Shown piece after piece: positions 35,520 to 42,301 of a DNA stretch of 42,301 nucleotides. Made by a program: the position numbers and the translations under genes. The notes beneath the pieces were generated by a model. That model was not told the origin of the DNA. It ran no database searches and was given only the letters and a program-made list of their open reading frames with translations. The stretch's first letter is position 1. Each line of letters starts with the position of its first letter. The stretch spans positions 1-42,301 of the forward strand of contig NVTU01000004.1 of assembly GCA_002401685.1 (NCBI GenBank), given 5' to 3'. This DNA comes from Kordiimonadales bacterium (GTDB lineage: Bacteria; Pseudomonadota; Alphaproteobacteria; Sphingomonadales; Kordiimonadaceae).

Positions 35520-35550
35520 TGTTCTGGCTCGAACTATAGTCTGGGTAGGG

Positions 35551-35718
35551 CTATTTTCCTTGAAGAAAATTTTCCATTCTGTACATTCTTTTATGCAAAT
35601 GTTCCATGTCTTCAGCCATTTCTCGCTGCAGGCGAAGACCCTCTTTTTGGTCTCTTTGCGCAAAATGGAATCCGCGTCTGGCCATGATAATTAGGCCGAG
35701 AAAGATTAAAAGCTCCAT
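35551..35718 (-). CDS. Small PspB-like protein (55 residues), missed by length
   Basis: A 55-codon gene read on the minus strand between hslV and hisB. The ATG has GGGGG with a 5-nt spacing. The protein opens with MELLIFLGLIIMA, a short hydrophobic N-terminus. A charged, helical coiled-coil part follows (EGLRLQREMAEDMEHLHKR), ending RMENFLQGK. The pattern of a short membrane anchor followed by a heptad helix ending in (R)I/M-x-x-(L/M)E-x-x-L resembles PspB, the small envelope-stress protein (70-75 residues), but the hydrophobic part is shorter than a full span. It stops 32 bp before the heat-shock-type promoter of hslVU and is transcribed in the same direction. No PspA or PspC is nearby. Confidence 0.65.
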   Translation of the reverse strand: MELLIFLGLIIMARRGFHFAQRDQKEGLRLQREMAEDMEHLHKRMYRMENFLQGK

Positions 35719-35896
35719 ATGTCCCCCAAAAAGCGCTGTTCAATCACAGTAGGTTTACAATGCGTGCAAAAGAAATTGTTCGTCTATTGCCCAAAATATG
35801 CGTAAAAGCGGGGCAATCTGGCATTTTTGGGGTGTTTTTTACACCTTTTAAAGCCACTATAGTATAGATGCGGGCGAACAAGTTAGGATAAGGCGT

Positions 35897-36496
35897 ATGC
35901 GCACGGCACGTGTGGAGAGAAAAACCAATGAAACGGATATTTCCGTAGAACTGAACATCGACGGCACCGGCGTCTACGATGTGCATACGGGCATTGGTTT
36001 TCTGGATCATATGCTGGAGCAGCTGTCACGCCACTCGCTGGTGGATCTGACCGTGCGCTGTAAGGGTGATCTGCATATTGATGGCCACCACACCACTGAA
36101 GATTGCGGCATCGCCATTGGCTCTGCGGTTAAAAAAGCGCTGGGCGACTTGCGCGGCATTACCCGCTACGCCAATGCTTTGATCCCGATGGACGAAACTT
36201 TGTCGCGTGCTGCGATGGATATTTCTGGCCGGCCGTTTCTGGTGTGGAAGGTTGATTTCCCGCGCCACAAAATCGGCGATATGGATACGGAACTGTTTGA
36301 AGAGTTTTTCCGCGCCTTCGCGTTCGGCGCTGGCATGACATTGCATGTGGAAAATATATACGGCACCAACAGCCACCATATTATTGAAAGCTGTTTCAAG
36401 GCCACAGCGCGCGCGCTCAGAGATGCTTGCACCATTGATGAGCGTAAAGCTGACGCTGTTCCTTCCACCAAAGGCACGCTTGGCGGCAGCCTCTAA
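35897..36496 (+). CDS. hisB: Imidazoleglycerol-phosphate dehydratase HisB
   Basis: A 199-residue single-domain HisB, step six of histidine synthesis. Metal-binding motifs [28 protein letters not shown], and [16 protein letters not shown] are all intact. The monofunctional form, lacking the N-terminal phosphatase, is expected outside enterobacteria. The ATG has AGGATAAGG just upstream. It heads a hisB-hisH-hisA-hisF-hisE unit. Confidence 0.98.
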   Translation: MRTARVERKTNETDISVELNIDGTGVYDVHTGIGFLDHMLEQLSRHSLVDLTVRCKGDLHIDGHHTTEDCGIAIGSAVKKALGDLRGITRYANALIPMDETLSRAAMDISGRPFLVWKVDFPRHKIGDMDTELFEEFFRAFAFGAGMTLHVENIYGTNSHHIIESCFKATARALRDACTIDERKADAVPSTKGTLGGSL

Positions 36497-36534
36497 TAAA
36501 TCTCGGAGTTTCTTATGCCCCCTCGGAGAGCATC

Positions 36535-37191
36535 ATGACAGAGACCGTTGCCATTGTTGATTATGGCTCGGGCAACCTTCGTTCAGCTGAGAAATCGCTG
36601 GCGAGGGCAGCCACTGAAGCTGCCCTTGATTGCCGGATTATTGTCACTGCTGACCCCGAAATCGTACGCCGGGCTGACCGCATTATATTGCCCGGTGTTG
36701 GGGCCTTCGCGGATTGCCGGGACGGCTTGCTTGCAGTGGACGGCATGAAAGAAGCGATCGAAGAGCCTGTGCGCAGGGGCGGAAAACCCTTCCTTGGCAT
36801 ATGTGTTGGCATGCATTTGCTGGCGGTTGAGGGCCACGAGTTTGGTGTGCACCGAGGCATGGGCTGGATAGACGGCATCATCAAGCCAATGCAGCCCAGT
36901 GATCCCACGCTTAAAATTCCGCACATGGGCTGGAATGATGTGTCGCTGACGGACGCTGGCGAAACCCATCCTGTGGCCGGTGTAATTACACCGGGCGATC
37001 ATGCTTATTTTGTTCATAGCTATCATATGGAATTGAACGACGGCGAAGCGCTGCTCGGCACTGCAGATCACGGCGGTCTGGTAACGGCAATTGTCGGCAA
37101 AGATAATATCATCGGCACCCAGTTTCACCCGGAGAAAAGCCAAGCAGTTGGCCTGAAATTTCTCACAGCCTTTTTGGAGTGGCGACCATGA
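36535..37191 (+). CDS. hisH: Imidazole glycerol phosphate synthase glutaminase HisH
   Basis: A 218-residue class I glutamine amidotransferase, partner of HisF. It supplies ammonia. The nucleophile is Cys90 in [10 protein letters not shown]; the His and Glu of the triad are in [10 protein letters not shown]. It starts 38 bp after hisB and its stop overlaps the hisA ATG (ATGA). Confidence 0.98.
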   Translation: MTETVAIVDYGSGNLRSAEKSLARAATEAALDCRIIVTADPEIVRRADRIILPGVGAFADCRDGLLAVDGMKEAIEEPVRRGGKPFLGICVGMHLLAVEGHEFGVHRGMGWIDGIIKPMQPSDPTLKIPHMGWNDVSLTDAGETHPVAGVITPGDHAYFVHSYHMELNDGEALLGTADHGGLVTAIVGKDNIIGTQFHPEKSQAVGLKFLTAFLEWRP

Positions 37192-37931
37192 TTACCCTTT
37201 ATCCTGCGATTGATCTTAAAGACGGTAACTGTGTGCGGCTATATAAAGGCGCAATGGATCAGGCCACTGTGTTTAGTGATAACCCGGCGGCTCAAGCTGC
37301 AGAATTTGTGGCTGCAGGCTGCAAGTGGCTGCATCTAGTTGACCTGAACGGCGCCTTTGCTGGCGGTACGGTGAACGGTGAAGCGGTCGAGGCGATCTTG
37401 AAAGCCACCAATGTGCCGACACAGCTGGGCGGTGGTATCCGCGATATTAAGACAATGGAATATTGGCTCGATCGTGGTTTGTCGCGGTTGATCCTCGGTA
37501 CGCTGGCGGTGAAAAACCCGGCACTTGTTAAAGAAGCCTGCAAACTGTTCCCTGGCAAGATTGCTGTAGGCATCGATGCCAAAGACGGCATGGTTGCGGT
37601 GGAAGGTTGGGCTGAGGTAAGCACGCTTGAGGTTACCGACTTGGCGCGCAAATTTGAAGATGCAGGTGTTGCAGCTATCATCCACACCGATATCGACAGA
37701 GACGGTACGCTGACAGGCGTAAATGCTGAGGCATCGTCCGCCTTGGCAAGCGCTGTGTCCATTCCGGTGATCGCCTCAGGCGGCGTCAAGGATATTGACG
37801 ATATTCACAAAGTGGTTGCTGCCGGAAATCTAGAAGGCGTTATTACTGGTAGGGCGCTCTATGATGGGCGACTCGACCTAAGCGACGCAGTACGAGTCGC
37901 TAGCCAAAGCGCCGGAGAGACGCCGTGCTAA
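37188..37931 (+). CDS. hisA: HisA, ProFAR isomerase
   Basis: A 247-residue TIM barrel that isomerises ProFAR to PRFAR (step four). Asp-containing strands are intact: [15 protein letters not shown] at the start, [30 protein letters not shown], and IASGGVKDI. The ATG at 37188 lies inside the hisH stop; a GTG three codons upstream is less likely. It overlaps hisF by 7 bp. Confidence 0.98.
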   Translation: MITLYPAIDLKDGNCVRLYKGAMDQATVFSDNPAAQAAEFVAAGCKWLHLVDLNGAFAGGTVNGEAVEAILKATNVPTQLGGGIRDIKTMEYWLDRGLSRLILGTLAVKNPALVKEACKLFPGKIAVGIDAKDGMVAVEGWAEVSTLEVTDLARKFEDAGVAAIIHTDIDRDGTLTGVNAEASSALASAVSIPVIASGGVKDIDDIHKVVAAGNLEGVITGRALYDGRLDLSDAVRVASQSAGETPC

Positions 37932-38689
37932 AAGCCCGCGTTATTCCCTGCTTAGATGTCAAAGACGGCCGCGTCGTTAAGGGCGTTAACTTTGTCGATT
38001 TGATTGATGCTGGTGACCCGGTCGAGCAAGCACGTATTTATGATGCAGCTGGCGCTGACGAGCTGACGTTTCTTGATATTACTGCATCGAGCGAGCGCCG
38101 GGATATTCTGTTTGATGTGGTCCGCCGTACGGCTGAACAGTGTTTCATGCCGCTGACGGTTGGTGGCGGTGTGCGTAATGCCGATGATGTGCGTAAGCTT
38201 TTGCTCGCAGGCGCCGACAAAGCTTCTTTGATGACAGCGGCTGTTAACGACCGAAAGATGATCACCGAGCTCGCCAACAAATTTGGAAGCCAGTGCATTG
38301 TGGTAGCCGTGGACGCCAAAAAAGTAGGCGCCGGAAAATGGGAAGTTTTCACCCACGGCGGCAGAACCGCGACGGGGCTTGATGCGATTGAGTATGCCGT
38401 GGATGTAGCGGCCCACGGCGCGGGTGAGATATTGCTAACAAGTATGGACAGAGACGGCACACGCAGTGGGTTTGATCTGGAACTTACGCGAAAAATTTCT
38501 GATGCCGTAAAGGTGCCTGTTATCGCATCTGGCGGTGTTGGCACGTTGGACCATTTGGTGGACGGGGTTAAGGAAGGCGGCGCGTCAGCGGTTCTTGCTG
38601 CTAGCATTTTCCATTTTGGGGACTATTCTATTGCTGAAGCCAAGGCGCATATGCGCAGAAACGGTATTGCAGTTAGAGAGGCCGTGTGA
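37925..38689 (+). CDS. hisF: Imidazole glycerol phosphate synthase cyclase HisF
   Basis: A 254-residue TIM barrel, the cyclase half of the HisH-HisF enzyme. Catalytic aspartates lie in [17 protein letters not shown] and [10 protein letters not shown]. The start is GTG, overlapping the hisA stop. The product feeds both histidine synthesis and, through AICAR, purine synthesis. Confidence 0.98.
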   Translation: MLKARVIPCLDVKDGRVVKGVNFVDLIDAGDPVEQARIYDAAGADELTFLDITASSERRDILFDVVRRTAEQCFMPLTVGGGVRNADDVRKLLLAGADKASLMTAAVNDRKMITELANKFGSQCIVVAVDAKKVGAGKWEVFTHGGRTATGLDAIEYAVDVAAHGAGEILLTSMDRDGTRSGFDLELTRKISDAVKVPVIASGGVGTLDHLVDGVKEGGASAVLAASIFHFGDYSIAEAKAHMRRNGIAVREAV

Positions 38690-39015
38690 TGAACGGAACA
38701 CTGGAAACATTTGCCAAGCTCGAAGCCCTTCTTGAGGAACGCAAATCAGCGGACCCAGCCAGCAGTTATGTGGCTAAGCTTTACAGCAAAGGTAGCAAGA
38801 AAATCGCGCAGAAGGTTGGCGAAGAAGCCGTTGAAACGGCGATGGCTGCCGCCGCGGGAGATGATGTTGAGCTTGTGAAAGAAAGCGCAGACCTACTGTT
38901 TCATCTGATGATTTTGCTCAAATCACGCGGGCTATCTCTTTCTAATGTGGCTGGTGAGCTCGCACGCCGCGAAGGCCTCTCGGGGCTTGATGAGAAAGCC
39001 GCACGGAGCGAATAG
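38689..39015 (+). CDS. hisE: Phosphoribosyl-ATP diphosphatase HisE
   Basis: A 108-residue all-helical pyrophosphohydrolase (step two). Metal-binding acidic motifs KVGEEAVETAMAA and KESADLLFHLMILL are intact. It is separate from HisI, as usual in alphaproteobacteria. The ATG overlaps the hisF stop by one base. hisG, hisI, hisC and hisD are not in the window. Confidence 0.97.
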   Translation: MNGTLETFAKLEALLEERKSADPASSYVAKLYSKGSKKIAQKVGEEAVETAMAAAAGDDVELVKESADLLFHLMILLKSRGLSLSNVAGELARREGLSGLDEKAARSE

Positions 39016-39018
39016 TGG

Positions 39019-39780
39019 CTAGCCTCCGCTCAACAGCAAAGTGCCGCCGGACCACAAAAGCCTAACCGCAAGCAGAGTTAGGATGATATTAAGCCCGAGC
39101 TTGAAGGAATCTTCGCTGACTTTTTTGAGCAACCGACGCCCGACGATTGTGCCGAGGAAACCAATGACGATCATCAGCCCTACAAGCGGCAGGTAAGCGG
39201 AAAAGGAAAAGCCTAAAAGGCCAAATACGAGCACTTTCAAACAGTGTTGCACGACCATACAGGCTGACATGGTGGCAACTTGCCCCATACGGCCGAGCCC
39301 AAGCGGCTTTAAAATTGCGGCCACAAAAGGCCCGGTAGCCCCAACGAACATGGTGAGCAGTGTGGAGATCGCCCCACCCACGGCAACCCCTTTTTCAGAA
39401 GAGACCGCAGCGCCCGGTTTTGGTCCCCACGTCGCATATAGGATAAACACCGCCAAAATGAGCTGCAGGTAAGCTACCGGCAAGGAGACAACGACCTGCC
39501 CACCAACCAACGCACCAATAAGGCTGCCGCCAAGAAAATACAGCAACAGTTTCCAGTTGATATCGCCGCGCATCAGACTCGCGCGGCCAATGTTTGAGCC
39601 CAGCTGCACCACGCCGTGAATTGGCACGATAGCAACCGCAGGTACGATCTGAGCCATGACCGCCAGCAGGGTAACACCGCCGCCAATACCGGCAGCCGCC
39701 GTTAAAAGAGAAGTGAAGAAGCTGGTAAAAACCAAAATGGCCGCATCCAGGACACTTAACGATTCAGGTAACAAGTCCAC
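39019..39780 (-). CDS. TauE/SafE family permease
   Basis: A 253-residue inner-membrane protein with about eight hydrophobic segments in two halves, each opening with the family motif (FFTSLLTAAAGIGGGVTLLA and TLLTMFVGATGPFVAA). TauE/SafE members export sulfite, sulfoacetate or related anions; the substrate here is open. GTG at 39780 is preferred since GAAGGA lies 6 nt upstream; the frame extends to a TTG at 39801. It is convergent with hisE, 3 bp apart. Confidence 0.9.
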   Translation of the reverse strand: MDLLPESLSVLDAAILVFTSFFTSLLTAAAGIGGGVTLLAVMAQIVPAVAIVPIHGVVQLGSNIGRASLMRGDINWKLLLYFLGGSLIGALVGGQVVVSLPVAYLQLILAVFILYATWGPKPGAAVSSEKGVAVGGAISTLLTMFVGATGPFVAAILKPLGLGRMGQVATMSACMVVQHCLKVLVFGLLGFSFSAYLPLVGLMIVIGFLGTIVGRRLLKKVSEDSFKLGLNIILTLLAVRLLWSGGTLLLSGG

Positions 39781-39883
39781 GCGTTTTCCTTCTGATGCCA
39801 ACCAGTGTTCGAATGGTTGTTTTCATCGATGTTTTTGCTTGCTAGAGTGATCGCATAAAATGTCTTTTGAAGGAAGCAGCAAG

Positions 39884-40282
39884 ATGCGCGAAACTACTCT
39901 TAGAGAAACCCCAGATGCTACATCGCCAGCAGGCGCTGACATTCGGTTTATTATGGACGGCACCACTGGAAATATGATCCATAGCACCGTCAAGCCGGGG
40001 CAGATCAACCGCGCCACTGTTCACGCTACAGTAAGTGAGTTTTGGCACATTCTGAGCGGCACGGGTGAGATTTGGCGTAAAGATGATGAGCAAGAAAAAG
40101 TGACGCGCCTCGTTGAGGGAACGTCGATTGATATCCCTTTTGGTACCAGTTTTCAGTACCGTAATACGGGCGCCGATGATTTGAAGTTCATTTGTATTGC
40201 TATGCCCAAATGGCCCGGCGATAGTGAAGCGGCGTTCGTAAAGGGTATTTGGCAAGCAAGCGCGCATCTAGCCAGTAAATAG
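39884..40282 (+). CDS. Cupin-domain protein
   Basis: A 132-residue protein with one cupin barrel. The first motif is degenerate (HATVSEFWHILSGTGEIW, with one clear histidine and an acidic residue), the second is DIPFGTSFQYRNTG. The normal metal ligands are incomplete, so it may bind a small molecule rather than act as a dioxygenase. The ATG at 39884 has GAAGGA 10 nt upstream; an ATG at 39860 gives eight more residues. The M23 peptidase gene follows 10 bp later. Confidence 0.85.
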   Translation: MRETTLRETPDATSPAGADIRFIMDGTTGNMIHSTVKPGQINRATVHATVSEFWHILSGTGEIWRKDDEQEKVTRLVEGTSIDIPFGTSFQYRNTGADDLKFICIAMPKWPGDSEAAFVKGIWQASAHLASK

Positions 40283-40292
40283 GGGCTGAATA

Positions 40293-41303
40293 TTGTTTCT
40301 TTCGAAGACCACGGCACTCGCTTTTGCTGTTTTGTTCTCCGCCCTAGCGGTTGAGCAAAGCCGCGCGTCGCAGAGCCCTGAATTCTTATCGCCGCTCGCC
40401 TGCAACCTTGGGGAAGATTGTTGGATAGCCCGCTATGCTGACCGCGGCGAAAAGGATGACAAGCGGCTTGACTATACCTGCGGTCGGCGTACGCAAGAAG
40501 GCCATAAAGGCACGGATTTCGTGATTGCGGATCGCGGGCGAATGCAGCGAGGCGTGGATGTAGTGGCAGTTGCTGCGGGCAAAGTCCTGCGGGTACGGAC
40601 CACGATGACAGATAACATTGTCGGTAAAATAGATGCGGAAGCCATAAAAGGAAGGTTTTGTGGTAATGCTGTTGTAATGGCCCACGCTGATGGTTATGAG
40701 ACCCAATATTGCCATATGAAACAGGGTAGCGTTACCGTCAAGCCAGGTGATGAAATTACTGCCGGCCGTAAAATTGGTGAAGTGGGCATGTCTGGCTTCA
40801 CGGAGTATCCTCATGTGCATTTGAATGTGCGTCGTGACGGAGAGATGGTTGACCCATTTGATGGGAACTCAAACAAGACGGCATGTGACGCAACCGCGGA
40901 TGGCAGCCTTTGGAGGGTCCAGCCAAAGTACAAAGATACGACCCTTTTACCCTTAACCTTTTTAGCTGCAAAACCAACTAAGGCATCCCGCTGGGAGCCG
41001 CAGCAGCAAGCTATAAGCGCGCAGGCACCAGCCCTTATATTATCGGCCCGTGCCTTTAATGCCCGCAAGGGGGACCGATGGCTTTTTAAAATATACCGCC
41101 CTGATGGAACGTTGTTTATTGATTACGGAGTTGCACAAAAAAAGGGACGGCAGATCGCCGTCCAATTCGCTGGGAAGAAACGCCCCAAAAAAGGCGGGTT
41201 TCAAAAAGGGGAATGGCGCGGCACAGTGCTGATCGCGCGGGATCGCCCGAATGGTAAGATAAGCAAGTTCAGAGGAGAAATTACCGTCACCGTGGTGGAT
41301 TAA
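40293..41303 (+). CDS. Secreted M23 (LytM) family metallopeptidase
   Basis: A 336-residue protein. A signal peptide (core ALAFAVLFSALAV, cleavage near SRAS) precedes the LytM domain (about 60-190): GHKGTDFVI supplies His and Asp, AHADGYETQYCHM continues, and HVHLNV is the HxH motif, so the zinc site looks complete. It should cut cell-wall peptide cross-links. The C-terminal 130 residues hold a beta-rich region of unknown type. The start is TTG, with GGGG about 9 nt upstream. Confidence 0.88.
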   Translation: MFLSKTTALAFAVLFSALAVEQSRASQSPEFLSPLACNLGEDCWIARYADRGEKDDKRLDYTCGRRTQEGHKGTDFVIADRGRMQRGVDVVAVAAGKVLRVRTTMTDNIVGKIDAEAIKGRFCGNAVVMAHADGYETQYCHMKQGSVTVKPGDEITAGRKIGEVGMSGFTEYPHVHLNVRRDGEMVDPFDGNSNKTACDATADGSLWRVQPKYKDTTLLPLTFLAAKPTKASRWEPQQQAISAQAPALILSARAFNARKGDRWLFKIYRPDGTLFIDYGVAQKKGRQIAVQFAGKKRPKKGGFQKGEWRGTVLIARDRPNGKISKFRGEITVTVVD

Positions 41304-41427
41304 GTTGATCAACTTTCAACCCTGCACGGTCATAATCGCAGCGATGAAGGGGCCAACCTTTTACCATTAAAGCCGACTGAATGGCCGTGAATACCATTAG
41401 CCCACAGTTGCTAGGCAGCTAAAAGCG

Positions 41428-41763
41428 TTAGTCCTCAAACTGATCAAGTAATATTAGGTTGCCGTCCGGATCTTTAACCGCAACGTGCGCCGCTCCTACG
41501 CCGTCTTTCGCCTCTTTTTCAATGCTGTATCCAGCGCCTTTAAGCGCTGACTGCACTTGGCGAACATTGGGCGGATTGAAGGTCATCATATTATCGGTGA
41601 ACATGCCTTGGAACAGGCCTATTTTGCTATCGCCGTTTTTCATAACCATAAAGCGCTGCTCTTCTGCGCCGTCTATCACCTTAAAGCCCAATGTCTCGTA
41701 GAAGGCGCGCGATGCATTAATATCTGCAACAGCGAGGCTAAGTGAAAAACATCCAAGATCCAT
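41428..41763 (-). CDS. VOC (glyoxalase/bleomycin-resistance) family protein
   Basis: A 111-residue single-domain protein of the vicinal-oxygen-chelate fold: FSLSLAVADINASRAFYETLGF at the start and AHVAVKDPDGNLILLDQ at the end. Only some of the metal ligands are obvious, so the activity is open. GGAAACACT precedes the ATG. Confidence 0.9.
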   Translation of the reverse strand: MDLGCFSLSLAVADINASRAFYETLGFKVIDGAEEQRFMVMKNGDSKIGLFQGMFTDNMMTFNPPNVRQVQSALKGAGYSIEKEAKDGVGAAHVAVKDPDGNLILLDQFED

Positions 41764-41836
41764 AGTGTTTCCAATCTGTTGATGGCTTTTTCTGCATTGT
41801 CCGTGCCGGTGTAGAACGCAGTGCCCCCGTATTTGG

Positions 41837-42301
41837 TTAGGCTACTTTTCTTACTATATTTTCCGTACTCCGGCGATAGCTTAGTGCTTCTGCTATGTGG
41901 GCGGACGAAATGTCAGTGTCACCGGCCAAGTCTGCAATGGTGCGCGCCACTTTTAAAACCCGGTGATACGCCCGTGCGGATAGCCGGAAGCGGATGGCGG
42001 CTTTTTCCAAGAGCACCTGGCCCGCCTCATTGGGGATGGCGATGCTTTGCAGCAGTTTGCCGTCAGCGTGGGCGTTTGCCTGAACTCCTGATGCATCGAG
42101 TGCTTCGAACCGCGCGATCTGAATATCCCGGGCGACTTTAACGCGGGCGGCAACGGTTTCCGATCCTTCACTGGCGCTGGGTAGGGATAAATCAGTGGCG
42201 GCGACAGCTGGCACGTCAATGAACAGATCAATTCTATCGTAAAGCGGGCCTGATATTTTTGATTGGTAATCCCGGGCGCAGCGCGGTGCACGGTTGCAGG
42301 C
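41837..42301 (-). CDS. comM: ComM/YifB Mg-chelatase-like AAA ATPase, 5' part outside window
   Basis: The C-terminal 154 codons of a YifB-family AAA+ protein, open to the last base of the window. It starts in the Cys-rich zinc finger (C-N-R-A-P-R-C-A-R-D-Y), followed by the family signature SGPLYDRIDLFIDVPAV, then the C-terminal Mg-chelatase lid domain with FRLSARAYHRVLKVARTIADL and ISSAHIAEALSYR. ComM is a branch-migration helicase that helps integrate DNA taken up by natural transformation. The full protein is about 500 residues. Confidence 0.93.
   Translation of the reverse strand, partial: ACNRAPRCARDYQSKISGPLYDRIDLFIDVPAVAATDLSLPSASEGSETVAARVKVARDIQIARFEALDASGVQANAHADGKLLQSIAIPNEAGQVLLEKAAIRFRLSARAYHRVLKVARTIADLAGDTDISSAHIAEALSYRRSTENIVRKVA

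Noticed and set aside
35079..35687. 202-codon plus-strand open frame across hslV and its promoter region
   Set aside because: Opposes the conserved hslV frame and shows no domain; the small PspB-like gene on the minus strand explains part of it better.
35828..35865. Possible hisB promoter with TTTACA and TATAGT elements
   Set aside because: The spacing between the elements is 14 or 19 bp depending on the -10 chosen, so neither choice is convincing.
36583..37143. 186-codon minus-strand open frame inside hisH
   Set aside because: Shadow of the hisH gene; no similarity and no start signal.
38038..38607. 189-codon minus-strand open frame inside hisF
   Set aside because: Shadow of a conserved gene; composition follows the hisF codon pattern.
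1..42301. CRISPR array, prophage, integron or intact insertion sequence
   Set aside because: No regularly spaced repeats, integrase, transposase or paired terminal repeats were seen anywhere in the window.

Overview
The window reads as chromosomal DNA of a free-living alphaproteobacterium of moderate GC content. The indicators are a roughly 1,600-residue NAD-dependent glutamate dehydrogenase, two short PAS_5-type proteins, an HslV with the alphaproteobacterial propeptide, head-to-head hslVU and hisBHAFE clusters, and long TonB-dependent receptors. A member of the Kordiimonadales or a related marine lineage would fit, but that is only an impression. Most of the window is ordinary, densely packed core and metabolic genes. 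I see no phage, CRISPR array, intact insertion sequence or rRNA.

Layout. 1-1748: 3' part of a glutathionyl-hydroquinone reductase, then a pirin, closed by a strong hairpin. 1763-1945: the decayed C-terminal tail of a TonB-dependent receptor. 1965-8237 (minus): a PAS_5 protein followed by the large glutamate dehydrogenase. 8545-14098 (plus): long-chain acyl-CoA synthetase, a second PAS_5 protein, a DUF885 lipoprotein and an orphan ATP-grasp enzyme. 14228-19145 (minus): pstSCAB-phoU behind a clear Pho box. 19237-23883 (minus): an unrecognised membrane protein and a large tricorn-like S41 protease.

24531-29055 (plus): a histidine kinase with an N-terminal YfiR domain, a DUF1294 membrane protein and a TonB-dependent receptor. 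This is the most unusual locus and may be a sensing/uptake unit. 29169-29243: tRNA-Gly(GCC) with two tandem terminators. 29438-33022: prolyl-tRNA deacylase, thioredoxin-TPR protein, LON-domain protein, Trm112, HIT protein and truncated haemoglobin. 33036-35718 (minus): a secreted protein, hslU, hslV, a heat-shock-type promoter candidate and an unannotated 55-codon PspB-like gene. 35897-39015 (plus): hisB-hisH-hisA-hisF-hisE with overlapping stops and starts. 39019-42301: TauE/SafE permease, cupin, M23 peptidase, VOC protein and the 3' part of comM, cut by the window end.

Phosphate uptake (pst-phoU), histidine synthesis (his), protein quality control (hslUV, thioredoxin-TPR, LON-domain, S41 protease) and nitrogen/carbon catabolism (glutamate dehydrogenase, acyl-CoA synthetase) are each locally coherent. 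The points most worth following up are the YfiR-kinase/receptor locus, the small PspB-like gene in front of hslVU, the receptor relic, the in-frame 15-bp repeat ending hslV, and a terminator-like hairpin with no gene in front of it upstream of the haemoglobin gene.
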